Part shown: positions 44,572-55,699 of the stretch, in pieces | Position numbering within the stretch: position 1 is the stretch's first letter | Layout: every line of letters begins with the position of its first letter | Assembly (NCBI GenBank): GCA_963682025.1 | Contig: OY821517.1 | Coordinates: forward strand, 48,421,441 to 48,485,440 | Reading direction: 5' to 3' | From: Cordilura impudica | Taxonomy: Eukaryota > Arthropoda > Insecta > Diptera > Scathophagidae | DNA length: 64,000 nt | The notes under the pieces: generated by a model | What the model was told of the DNA's origin: nothing | Seen by the model: only the letters and a program-made list of their open reading frames with translations | The model's database searches: none | Program-made: the position numbers and the translations under genes

Positions 44572-45508
44572 TTTAATATACACACACCAACACAAACGCA
44601 ATTCTACATTCGCTTTCATTAACATTTTTCTTCATACATTTTTTTCACCATCCAACAAAAATATATATTTTTTTAAGTAAAGTGCAAATTTTTTACTGAC
44701 TACAATTCTGTTTTCTTCCTCGCTGGTTTTATAATTTATATGTATTATATTTACGTAAATGTTTTGTTTAGAAAAAATTTTATGAAAATTTATATCAGTT
44801 ATTTTTTTTTCACAATGCATATAAGTATATGTGTTTCCAACCCATTAAGTCGTAAAATTAAGTTAAAAATATTACATTTACCCAATATAAAAATTTACAT
44901 TGCAAGAAGCAATGTTTAAGGATCTCTCGCTTCTAAATGAGACATCTTTAGAAAATGAAAACTAAATTGAACAATTAATTATTTTTTTGGAATAGCTTTT
45001 TCACAAGTACATACGAATTTGTATTATGTAAGGAAGAGTGCTTTTCCATTCTAAATAAGTTGAGTCAGGTTAATACGACCTTTTAAAGTCTACACCAATC
45101 AGTATTAAAATTAAAATTCGATTACGATTTACGATGTCTCCGGGTTGAGTGTTATTCCCTCCTGCACTACGACCAAGTAGATCTATTGTGCATCCTCTTT
45201 CAGTTTTGTGTTCTTCCCTGTTTTTTAATCCATTACAGCGTTTAGGAACTTGATGATGTCCTTCACCGAATAGTTTGTGCCTTAGATATGCAAACGCTAG
45301 ATATTTTGCCAGTATATAAATCTATATGTTCCACGGTTTCATCATGCTCTAGGCAGTATCTACCAGTGTTCAGAAAAAAAAACACACACTGAATAAAAAG
45401 CTCATACATATGTATATGTAAACAAACATAGCTCAGACCAACAAACACATATTTTTATTTTCATATCAATTATGTGTGTTTCTAAATTTTGTACGGTGCC
45501 CAACACAA

Positions 45509-46281
45509 TTCTGTGGTTTTCTGGAATAACCGCGTATGTTCAATTTTTGTCAGTTTTGAGTTAAAGATGCCAATTATATTAATTTTTAACGCTCTTTACA
45601 TGTGTTAAATTTTTTTTAAAAAAAATATTGACCATTCCTGAGTTTTTGCTCTAAATAACGACGTAACTTAAATGTTTATTAAATTAATTTGCAGCACTAA
45701 CGACGTATATCAACCTACGTTTGATCGCTGACAAATTATTTTCTCTGAAAACAACACATAGCTACATACGTTGTTATTAATGAAAAAAAAAATAAAAAAT
45801 AATTTTTAATTAGTTTTCAGTTTATAACCACTTGTAAAAGCTTTTGTGTTTATTTCTGTTATTTTTTTCACTATTCTTCTTGATACGTTGTTATATTCTC
45901 ATCCTAAGTCCCGTTAACTTTTTGTTGACGAACAAAAAAATCCATGTTTCAAGCAACAACAACTTATGTGTACATGGGTGGTTGCATTGGTAGTTTTCTT
46001 TTTCAAAGAAAACGACCTTTCTTTACATAAGTTATTTTATCTGCACACACTTTAAGTGTAATTTACATATTGTTTTTTTCGTCCTTCTCCAGGATCCATT
46101 CCTCTGAAGATTTTTGACTCAAAATTTTATAAAAAGTATTTATTGCCCATACCTACAGGACTGTTAAATAAAAAGCTCTAAAATATTTATATCGAGCCCA
46201 TAATTTGAAATGTAGCGTTTTTTGGCTCCCCTGAACATTTTGATTTTATGACATACGCGGTTATTCTAGAAAACCACAGAA
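45509..46281. mobile_element. TIR miniature element (TTCTGTGGTTTTCTGG ends), copy 1
   Basis: Ends TTCTGTGGTTTTCTGGAATA ACCGCGTATGT at 45509 and its inverse at 46251-46281. The uninterrupted sequence of the target survives in the right arm of the host palindrome near 46,925-46,945, so both edges can be placed to within 2-3 bases. 773 bp, no gene. Confidence 0.85.
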
Positions 46282-46554
46282 CTATGACTGTGTTTCGTTT
46301 TAATATTTCGTTATCTACACGAACATTTTTCTATCACGTATTTTTTGTTTAGAATACACATAAACCACACAGATTCGAGTGTAGCTTTATTTTAAGTTCG
46401 TTTTCTTGCACGTGTACTGCTAAAAAAACAGAACATATTATTAAAACATTATCCACTCGCGATCGGAAAAATCTGAAACACCTCTATAATAACGACAACA
46501 ATTGTTTCAACCAAATTTATTAAAAAAATCTAAAATAATTAATTCATTAGCAGT

Positions 46555-46690
46555 TATAAAAAAATAAAAATAAAAACATAATAATAAAATAAAATAAAAA
46601 TAAAAAGATAATAATAAAATAAAATAAAAATAAAAAGATAATAATAAAAAAAAAAAATAAATAAATAAAAAATAGTAATAAAATAGAAAA
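46555..46690. repeat. A-rich tandem simple repeat at palindrome centre
   Basis: Units of about 40 bp made of AAAATAAAAATAAAAAGATA and ATAATAAAAT, two to three copies. It creates a false Tyr/Phe-rich minus-strand frame. Confidence 0.85.
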
Positions 46691-47464
46691 CAAAACAAAA
46701 ATGACTTAATTTCGTTTTTTTTCCGATCGCGAGTGGATAATGTTTTAATTTTTAAATATACGCGTTGAAGAACATGTTCTGTTTCTTTTTTTAGCAGTAC
46801 ATGTGCAAGAAAACGAACTTAAAATAAAGCTACACTCGAATCTGTATGGTTTATGTGTGTTCGAAACAAAAAATACGTGCTAGAAAAATGTTCGTGTAGA
46901 TAACGAAATATTAAAACGAAACACAGTCATGATTGTGTTGGGCATCGTACAAAATTTAGAAACACACATAATTGATATGAAAATAAAAATATGTGTTGGC
47001 TGCTTTAGAACAGAACATTGTGTGTTTGCCTGTGTGTATTTTCTGAACCTTTGTATCTACACGTTTTATCTTCAGCCGAACGCATTTTGTGTAGCACACA
47101 TAGTGCCCTGTGAGTGCCCCACATAGAATTTCTAGATTGGATCTGTAAAATATTAGGGCATCATTGCTCCTTTTTCTTCGCTTCGATGCAAGAATTTTTT
47201 CCAGTGTTGAAGTAGTGTTTGTCCATTCCAATACTCCACTGACTCATCTTTAATCTTTAATCTATCGATGTTCTCGGTTATGTCTTTTCTGGTGAATCCA
47301 AATTGATGGTTTGGATCAATGAATGGTCTTTCCGCTCTACATCTTGCCTGTTCATCGGCTTTCTCATTTCCTTCATGCCCATATAAGCATACCAGGTCAA
47401 AATTATAATAAGAAAATCTTCCATATAAAATTCCCTTAAAACTCTCACATTTAACTTTCATCAA

Positions 47465-50439
47465 TAGAAAGTGAAATCATGCTAAAATAATTATTTCTTC
47501 ATTCCGATTCTACTTCCCAAGTAATTACTTCTTTGGATGTGTGATTTTAAAAAAACAATCTTCAAAGTTGTCAATATAAACTGATTATGAAAAAAAAACA
47601 GACTTTCAAATAGAAACTAAAATTATCCAAATAAATAATGTGAAATACGAATTTATAACGAGAAATCGAAAAAACGAAAATATATTATTTAAATTAGATT
47701 TAAAAAGGGGGGGGGGGGGGGGTTACCTTACGGGCTGTATTATATTGGGCAAAGAATAATTGATATTAAAATAAGAACTTGTAATGATTTAATAAAGAAA
47801 ATTTATATATAAAATGAAAAGTACAAAAAGAAGTGATCTATCATAATACCAGTTAATACATACTTCAGAGGATCCAACTTCCGTCCTATGATGAGGCCAT
47901 GCAAAATTCATATTTAGTGTACAGTGCAGTACAGTATCTATATATTTACGATTGATTACCTTCTTCGAATAGGTTTTATATCCATAGATGTAGATGATAT
48001 TTTCGGACTGGATCAATTTAAATTTTCTTACTTGTTACATTTAAAGATGTCCGTCCATACATTTAAGTGTTTTTTAATGTGTCATAAACTTGAGCCTTAC
48101 ACTGTTTACGATTTTTTGTTAAATGGAATTTCAATTATTTTTTAGTTAACTTATTTTCATTTATTATTACTATTTTTTTAACTTAATTTACACTTTTTCA
48201 TGACTCGTATTCAGGACGATTTCCTACTTTATGGGCATACACCTTTGATTTTTGAGTATAATATTGTCGCGTCGCATTACCAACCGACGTTTTGTTCCAA
48301 ATTAGAAGTGGTTCCTTAAGAACCAGACATTAACAGCGAAGATAAAATTTAATGTTCTAAATTAATTATTGTCAAAATCTTGTATTTAAAAAATTCCTCT
48401 CTTACTGCTGATACAGATGTTTTTTTTTTATTTATTTATATTCCCCTAAGAGTCTGAAAACGTACACATAATTTGAAATACATCATAATTGATATCTAGA
48501 CGGAAACAAATCGTTTATATTAACCTAAAAGAAGTCTTAACCGAGTTTCATTTTGTTTTATTTGTTCAGATGTTTTATTTTCAACCCATTGCTTAGAATT
48601 AATATGCAAAATATTACCGTAATTAATGGGAATTATGTTTATTTTTCATGGTATTCCTATTTTTCATATTTGTTTTTCCAGTATTACAAATTTAAGAGCA
48701 TACATATAAGTTATATTTTCTAGTTTCCCTTTTCACTTATTTTCTTTACCAATATATCGGTCAACAGTCATTTAAAGATAAAGAAACAATGTTTGTTCTT
48801 ACTAAAAAAATGTCTATTTGTTGACATAACTTCTTATTCAACTAACGAAATGAAAAAGTACTGTAGTTTTAACTAAATATGTGTGTATGTTGAATATAAC
48901 TTGGCACGTATCGTAAGTCTATAATACACTTGGGTCTGGCATGTCAGGTCAGGAATAATATCACAATCTCGGATTTTAGCTAGATATGTTTTATAATTTT
49001 GAAGAAGTAAAAATATAACAAAAATTTAAAATTTTTTATTTTTTTACATTAAAAATAATTTTAAAAAACAAATAACACAAGGGAACAAGGTTTTTGTTGA
49101 TTAAAAACTAAATGTTGATTTTGGGGGGATGCTGAATCTAATGGCGTTTTCTTTTCTGGCAAAAATGTTACACGTTTTTCCCACTTTGCACTTTTTTTCT
49201 CTTTTTGTGTTCTTTTCTGAAAATGCCGCACTATAAATATGTGAAAAAGGTGCATTTTCCGCACTCTAAAAAATCAGAGGGGGAAGGAAAAGTGTAATTT
49301 TTAAAATAAATTATTAATGTGAAAAATATCAATGTTTTTTTAATTTTTATTTTTCCTTTTTGGTGTCCAAGAATAAAAATGTCAACAAAATCAGCTGTTC
49401 ATTAAAAAAGTGTTGCATAGTTGTAATTTTATGTTATATTCTGACCATTAAAAATGCAACATCTTTAATGTGTGTGGCAAACATTATAAAAATGTAACAT
49501 TATAGTGTTTTTTGTTTTTTTTTATCAGCTCGACTTTTCGCGATATACCGTTATGTCCAAAATTAAGGCACTACATATATTGGAATAACTTGAAAACGGT
49601 TTACCATATTCAGTTAAAAAAAAATCCAAAATTCGTCAATAATATTATCTCAATTCAATTATATATTCTTCCTTTATTTACATATTTTAACAAATGTGAT
49701 ATTTACATATGAGTTCTTATCTTTACAATATAGATATTGCAACAAATAATATATAGGATCTAAAGATATTGAATAGTTTTTATTTTATTTTTGAATAATT
49801 TTTAAATGAAAATGGGAGGCTTATTAGAAATAATAGACCTCTATAAGCACATAATTTTCAATTTGGTGATTTCTTTTTAATTTTACGTTATTTCTCCACA
49901 TTCTCTTATCAGCGGGTAATAGGAATTTTCAATTTTGCCAAAGTAATTGTTATAAAACTTTGTTATGAAATCGATATTTTTTTTCATAACCTTTTTCTTC
50001 ATGAAGAAGATTTGTAGGATACCTCCAGGGCTTTTTATTTATCATTTTAAAACATTTGTTTTGTTTAAGCACAAATTCTTTGATTTTGCTTATTAATTTA
50101 AGTTTGCCCTTTTGCAAATCCTAACCCTCTTTAAGGGTTAATTACAAGTTGGAATCTAAGTTTTACTCCTTTTTGTAAACATCTTTGTAGGGAGTAAACC
50201 GTTTACGGTATAAAAAAAACATTGCTTGTTGCCTCTTTCTATCTTAGTTAGATGTACATTTTTAATCTTCGTTTGAATGCCAAGACGAACACTTCACACG
50301 GATACATATTTTTATATACAGTCCACCCATTTATTGTCAAGGTAGTTTATTATACATAAATTTTAGAGATATTTTCTCATTTTAATAAAATTTAAACCTT
50401 TGTTCTTATTATTTCCATCGAACCCTGCATCTACGGCAA
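47465..50439. other. AT-rich stretch without a gene
   Basis: No supported frame, RNA or element. Small features: a G16 run (separate entry), and AT-rich palindromic words. Frames at 47,789-48,145 and 49,061-49,264 have no domain. Confidence 0.45.
47707..47722. repeat. Poly-G run, 16 bases
   Basis: TTTAAAAA followed by 16 consecutive G and then TTACC. It is the only long G homopolymer in an otherwise AT-rich window. Confidence 0.9.
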
Positions 50440-52235
50440 ACATTTGGTCCTTCGAACCGGATTTAAATGTTTTGTTTAATTTGTAAGCGTTTTAGGTGGC
50501 AGTTGGCAGCGTCACTCCAAATAGGACACGCGTATGTTAATATTGGCCTTATAACACTTTTGAAGAGTAGATTATTGTTTTTGGGGTTTAGAAATTACCT
50601 TCTAAATGATTGTTGTTAAAGTAGTGGCCATAATGCTTTAAATGAATTTATAGCTTTTAGGCACATAGCCATAATATGTTGTTTAAAAGTAAGCTTTTTG
50701 TCCAAGACAACTCCGAGATATTTGACATGATTAAGTACATTTATGGTATTATTTCCAATAAGAAGATGACGTCTTGGCAGTCTTTTGGGATATTTGTTGA
50801 ATGGAAAAATTATTGCTTGGGTCTTGTTTGGATTAATTTTGATTTTCAATTTGTGGAAATATTTACTGCAATTTACAAGACCCTTTTCCATTTTCTTCCG
50901 GAGTGCACTTGTAAGTTTGTTTGAAGAAATTAGCGCAGTGTCATCTGCGTAATAAGCAATTTTGATATATTTCGGGACTTTAAACTCGAATGTATATATC
51001 GAGTAAAGTAATGGCGACAAGACTGGTATATTTGCATCAAGAAGTTAAAATACTAGGCCATTATGCCAAACGGTGAGAAACGCTTTTTCAATATCTAACA
51101 ATATTAGACCCGTTGAACGTTTATTGTTTTTATTGGTGGTTATTTGATTATACCCTGTACCACTATGTGGTTTGGGTATAATGACTTTGTGCTGCTGTTT
51201 GTAACTACCAAAAATATTTGACCTAGACCCATCTTTTATTATACCGATCGAATCAGAATCACTAACTGATTCGATTTAAAGATGTCCGTGCGTCCGTCCG
51301 TCCGTCTGTGTGTCCATGTAAACCTTGCAATCAAACTGCAGGTCGCAAATATGAATATATTTTGATGAAATTTGGTATATAAGCTTTTATCGGCCATAGG
51401 ATGAACGCTATTGAAATTGGTGTGAATCGGTCCATGTTCAGACCTAGCCCCCATACAAATGACCCCTATGAAATCGACATAAATTGCCATAAGATCCAAA
51501 TTGTCATATAGATCTTACTCGAATTGGGTTTGTATGCGTTTATTACATCCATTAATGAGTAGTCCCAAAATGATCCCTATGGGACAACTCTTAGTCATAG
51601 GCCCCATATAGAGCTGCTTCCCAATCTTCACTTAAATCTATCAAAAAACAAAAATATTGCACTGATTCTTCTCAAATTTTGTTTGTATATATTTTTGCAA
51701 AATACAAGAGACTTTACCAAACATAGTCAGGATCGGTCCATTTTTGGGCCTAGTCCCCATATAGATATAGCATCCGATATGAACTTTTTCATATCTGCAG
51801 CCAAAAAAATTAATAAAAATCCCACTCAAATTTGGTTTATGGTCTAGACCGACTATAATATGTTTACTTGTTTTTAATTCTGTTTATTTGGTGAGTAGTG
51901 CTATGTCCTTTTTTAAATCCAAATTGTTCTTTAGCAACAATAGAATTGGTCGTTGCAAATTCACTAAGACGAGAATGTAGTATTTTTTCAAATATTTTAC
52001 CTAAGTTACTTAATAGACTAATCGGTCTGTAGCTATTTGGGTTATTTTTTGTCTTACTAGGTTTGTTTATGGTTATAACCTTAGCATTTTTGAAATAATT
52101 GAGTTTGATGCAGCTGTTAAATATTATAACCAGTAATTTTAGAGCTTTTGGTGGTAGTTTCTTTAAGAGCAGGGGTCGAATCGTCGCATTCGTTATCGAA
52201 TTTTTTTCGATCGAAATTATTTTTTTATTTTCCAA
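50440..52235 (-). pseudogene. LINE (jockey-group) reverse transcriptase, interrupted
   Basis: Minus-strand order: LLLKKLPPKALKLLVIIFNS, PNSYRPISLLSNLGKIFEKI, EQFGFKKGHSTTHQINRI (fingers region), then a 725 bp dispersed repeat, then TGLILLDIEKAF followed by LTVWHNGLVF (motif A; the usual second Asp of AFDxVWH reads Leu), SPLLYSIYTFEFKVPKYI, AYYADDTALISSNK (motif C, intact YADD), VKYLGVVLDKKLTFKQHIMA and LFKSVIRPILTYACPIWSDA near 50,500. A stop follows GLVF, and others follow ALWPLL and QQSFRR. The 5' part (ORF1, endonuclease) is absent; a miniature element lies directly upstream at 52,248-52,619. The jockey-group assignment rests on the combined YRPISLLS, YADD and RPILTYACPIW motifs. Confidence 0.85.
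51149..51873 (+). repeat. Dispersed fly repeat, copy 3, inserted in the LINE
   Basis: Begins TACCCTGTACCACTATGTGG and GGGTATAATGACTTTGTGCT; ends GGTCTAGACCGACTATAATA. It contains GTCCGTCCGTCCGTCTGTGT (inverse of the GACGGACGGAC core) and several CCCCATATAGA-like words. It separates the LINE fingers region from motif A, so insertion postdates the LINE. Confidence 0.85.
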
Positions 52236-52247
52236 AATAAAATTCTA

Positions 52248-52619
52248 ATGCCGGTTTTCTCAGTGTATCGTCAAAATGGCTGTTACTTAACGAGGATATA
52301 AATTTATTGTACCGATAAACTGCCTGGTAACAATTTTGGTTTTCTCAATGTACCGACAAAACCATTATTTTCAGTTGGCAATGCCTCTCAAAATACGTAT
52401 GAAAGTTGGGAGATTTATTTTCTGTTGGCAATGCCTCACAAAAAAGATATGACAGATGGGAGAATAATTTATCTGTACGATAAATAAATAATTGGCAGAT
52501 GAGTGCCGGTTAGCTTTGCAACAAAATAGAAACAAACCAAACTTTGAGAAAACCAAATTTCTTAAATCGGCAGTTTCTCGTTGGGATAAAAGATAATCGC
52601 CTATTGAGAAAACGGGCAT
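52248..52619. mobile_element. TIR miniature element (ATGCCGGTTTTCTCA ends)
   Basis: ATGCCGGTTTTCTCAGTG at 52248 and, reverse-complemented at the right end, ATGCCCGTTTTCTCAATAGG. 372 bp. Inside are two tandem units of about 51 bp with GTTGGCAATGCCTC (52,374 and 52,425). No gene; the 82-codon minus frame is a by-product. Confidence 0.75.
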
Positions 52620-54487
52620 AAGAGTAATTTTAAATTGTCACAGCTAACAAGTTACGGTTCATAGTTAATATTAAAAGTGAAAGTAGGTGTGACGATTGTC
52701 CACCTTCTTTATAAAATAAACCGAAATATGGAATTACGATTGATTTTACTCGATATCGAATGCGACGATTTGCCACCAGGTTGGGAACATTTTCCAAACC
52801 AGGGAATTTTGAGGGGTTTTATTGATGAGACAATATTCATTACTTATTCAAGAGATGTATAAATTGCAGATGCAGAACTAGGATTTTCCTTCTTAAAATT
52901 ATTTACTGTTGTATTTATTAATGTGTCCGCTGAGTGATTGTAGTTCGAAGTGAGGTTATTGGCTTGGACAAATGTATTTGCCAGACAATATTATCTATAA
53001 GCCAAGCTTACATTGGTTTTAAATAAGTGCAGTAGTTTTAAATTTGCCCAATTTTTAAAAAAAGTCAAATAATACGATTAGTATCTGTAACTTAAAAATG
53101 AGAGGTAATAGAGAAAAATGTAGTTTAGATTTAAACTCCAGCGAATTGCAACAAAGTTCCAGTCAACACCAAAAAAGTTCAATTTTTTTCCCCTGTGAAA
53201 TTATAAAGAAATGTTTTTTAATAATAATTTTTAGTAAAATAAAAAGGGGTAAAATTTACCACCACGTCACTGACTACGTCCCAAAATTTCACCTGCATAG
53301 TTAAAGGTAACGAGGGAAAAAACCTCTTAAAATTAAAAAATAACTGAAGTTAAGTTTTTATAATAATTTATGTTTGCAAAACAATACTCATTTTAAAATT
53401 TTTAAAATTCTTAATTCTCACAGCGCGTTGTTTGGCGGATAGCTGTCCCATAAATATTAGCAATTTATGTATTCAACAAGCGTATATCTTGTTTGTTTGT
53501 TCATGCTATGATTCGCATCGATTCAATACCTAAAACACATTTTCATCACATTTATCATTACAAAGTTTGTGTTTTTTTCTATTCTCTACTGTTCTGTTAT
53601 TCTTTCGAGCCAGAGATAAATTTGTTGTTGATAGTTGGAGACAAATATTAAAAAGATAAGAATATGTATTTTGCTGATTTTTGATTTTTTCAAAATATAA
53701 CCATAATATTCAACATAATACATGTATTATTTGTTAAAATGTGACAGGCAAAAAAAAAAAACATCACCACCATCCACATCGTCAACACACACAATTTGAT
53801 TTATTATTTTCTTAGCAGGTATTCTGTAACACTTGACTAATGTAGCAACATTATTTTTTTTTTTTTTTTGTTAGAATTATTATTATGTTTAGTTTTTGAC
53901 ATTGGCAATACTACATTTTTCAAAATTTATATCATCTGAAGATTAAAATTAAAAATAAAAACTAAATTAATTTGAATTTCAAAACAGGGATCTTAGTGTC
54001 TTTAGACTCTAATATGGACCGGAGATTGTAAAATATATACCATATCACATCGAAATATGGATTAGTAGTGAAGTCAGTCTGAAGAGCACCAGGCACCAAT
54101 AAGTTTGGGGAAAGGGTTTAGAAAAAAAGACGGTCTGACTTCAACTATCCTATAAAAATGGTCGGATAAAGCGAAAGCGCGTTTTCTATTATTAGAAGCT
54201 TCGTCTTTTACTTTGATACTGGGTGGACAAAAAAAGCATTAAACAAATTTAATTGAGATCGTCATGGACATTTATTTGTAAAAGATCATATCGGGTGTGA
54301 TCAATGTGTCGGTATTAGGGGACAATTAAAGTTATTGTAAAAATATATTCCTACTTCAAAATCTAAGATTCGTATGACATTGCATTTTAGAACTATTCTT
54401 TTTTTAAATTTCCAAACATATGAAAATATTGTTGTATAGGATTTACGTTTTGATAGGGACTTTTATTTTAAAATAAAAAATGGCTTA
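52620..54487. other. Mostly empty; one unidentified short frame
   Basis: The plus-strand frame 52,677-52,862 includes an internal start at 52,728 giving MELRLILLDIECDDLPPGWE and 25 further residues. It is less AT-biased in coding content than its surroundings, but I do not recognise it and it may be a fragment of a decayed element. The remainder is AT-rich with poly-A and poly-T runs. Confidence 0.3.
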
Positions 54488-55085
54488 ATGCATGAAACAC
54501 ATAGACGACGGCGGCTAAACAAACACACGACTACAAATGCTGCTGGCTGCAATTGTAGTCGTATAGTCAGCTGCTAAGTTTTTTTTAAAACGACAGCAAT
54601 ATATAACAACAATATAAACAGCTGTTTTTATACAAATGCATTTCTATTTCAGTAGTGCCAATTATATTTTTTTACTTTATTAAAATAGAAAAACATTCCT
54701 GATTCTATATAAACTTGACTTAAATATACAATTACTTATTTATAGTGCATTATTATAACGTAAAAATAAATAAATAAATTCATTTAACCCCTTTTGATTA
54801 TTAATGGAATTATTATAGCATTTCATATTGCGATTAATTTTTTCAACAAAATAAAATATTTAATAGCACTGATATCTTTTACATATTTTATTATATTGCC
54901 AACACTATTTTTGTTTTGTAGCCAACAGAAATAGAAATTATCCTAAGTTGACTACAGCGACAAAAGTTGTCACGTAGCCGTGTAGCTGTGTTGGCGTCAA
55001 AATAATCTTTTTCATATAAATGTGTGTATTTTATTTTTGACAGGCTGTAGTCGTGTAGCCGCTGTCGTCTATGTGTTTCATGCAT
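54488..55085. mobile_element. TIR miniature element (ATGCATGAAACACATAG ends)
   Basis: Left ATGCATGAAACACATAGACG ACGGCGGCTA and the same words, inverted, at the right end (to 55085). Inside both ends ACGACTACA / TGTAGTCGT words recur (54,526; 54,553; 55,045). 598 bp, no gene. Target duplication unclear. Confidence 0.75.
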
Positions 55086-55451
55086 AATTGTTTAAAAAAA
55101 AGTAAGAAATTCAATTAAACGCTTATGTTATAGTGGAAACTTACATAACTATTAAAAATTTAATCTAATAATATTACAACATCAAATACACTCGAATGAC
55201 ATATTTATTTGAGTTTTTTTTAATACAAAAAAAAAAAAAACAAAACAAAAACCTAATATAGAAATTCAGATTTAACAAAATTATTTAGGTAAAACCATAA
55301 ATTTGATAAAATTGTAATCTTAATAAGATAAAAATTGTTATTCCAAACAAAAAGTGTTAGTTATTTATCCATTTTTTATACATCAGAATTCATTTTAACT
55401 TTTTTTATGTATGTGCGAGTTAAATAAGAGAAATACATTAAAACATACATA
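55086..55451. other. No gene seen
   Basis: AT-rich spacer with an A-rich run near 55,230. Confidence 0.5.
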
Positions 55452-55699
55452 CTGTGAGGGTTGAAAATAAGTAAACACGGATTTTTAATCTATAAATTGT
55501 CTTATTACAAAGATATTATTGACTTACGATAAAAAGTAATGTTACAGAGTGAATTCAAAACAAGTGGGAACATTGCACAAATCTCTCGAAAGTGGTAACA
55601 CTTACTAAGGTTTTTTTTATATTTCGGGGAAGAACCTAAACTTTTTGTGGCAAATTTGTACTGATCACGTGTTTTACTAATTAATAAAAAACTAAAAAG

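Larger units (their letters stand above)
45371..47044. mobile_element. Palindromic (fold-back) element inside the LINE
   Basis: The right arm, about 46,720-47,044, is inverse to the left arm, which lies in two pieces (about 45,371-45,508 and 46,282-46,470). Matching words include 'AAATTTTGTACGGTGCCCAA', 'TATTTCGTTATCTACACGAA' with CATTTTTCTA, and 'ATTATCCACTCGCGATCGGA'. The centre is an AAATAAAAAT-rich tract. Without the miniature element in the left arm it is about 900 bp. No gene. Confidence 0.8.
45100..47464 (-). pseudogene. RNase H-bearing LINE, 3' part, interrupted
   Basis: On the minus strand from 47464 the frame contains YGHEGNEKADEQARCRAERP, the conserved GHxGxxGNEKADExAR end of a LINE-encoded RNase H, then DPNHQFGFTRKDITENID. 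After one frameshift it continues in NDALIFYRSNLEILCGALTG and VRLKIKRVDTKVQ to about 47,045. There a palindromic element interrupts it; the frame resumes at about 45,370 with NTGRYCLEHDETVEHI, the CxxC/HETxEHI-like zinc-binding tail typical of I/R1/LOA-type LINEs. Excising the insert joins VQ to NTG in frame. Downstream, 3'-UTR-like sequence runs to about 45,100. Upstream parts (reverse transcriptase, endonuclease) are not present in the window. The exact clade is an inference. Confidence 0.75.

Noticed and set aside
46507..46698. 63-codon Tyr/Phe-rich minus-strand frame
   Set aside because: Produced by the A-rich simple repeat in the centre of the palindrome.
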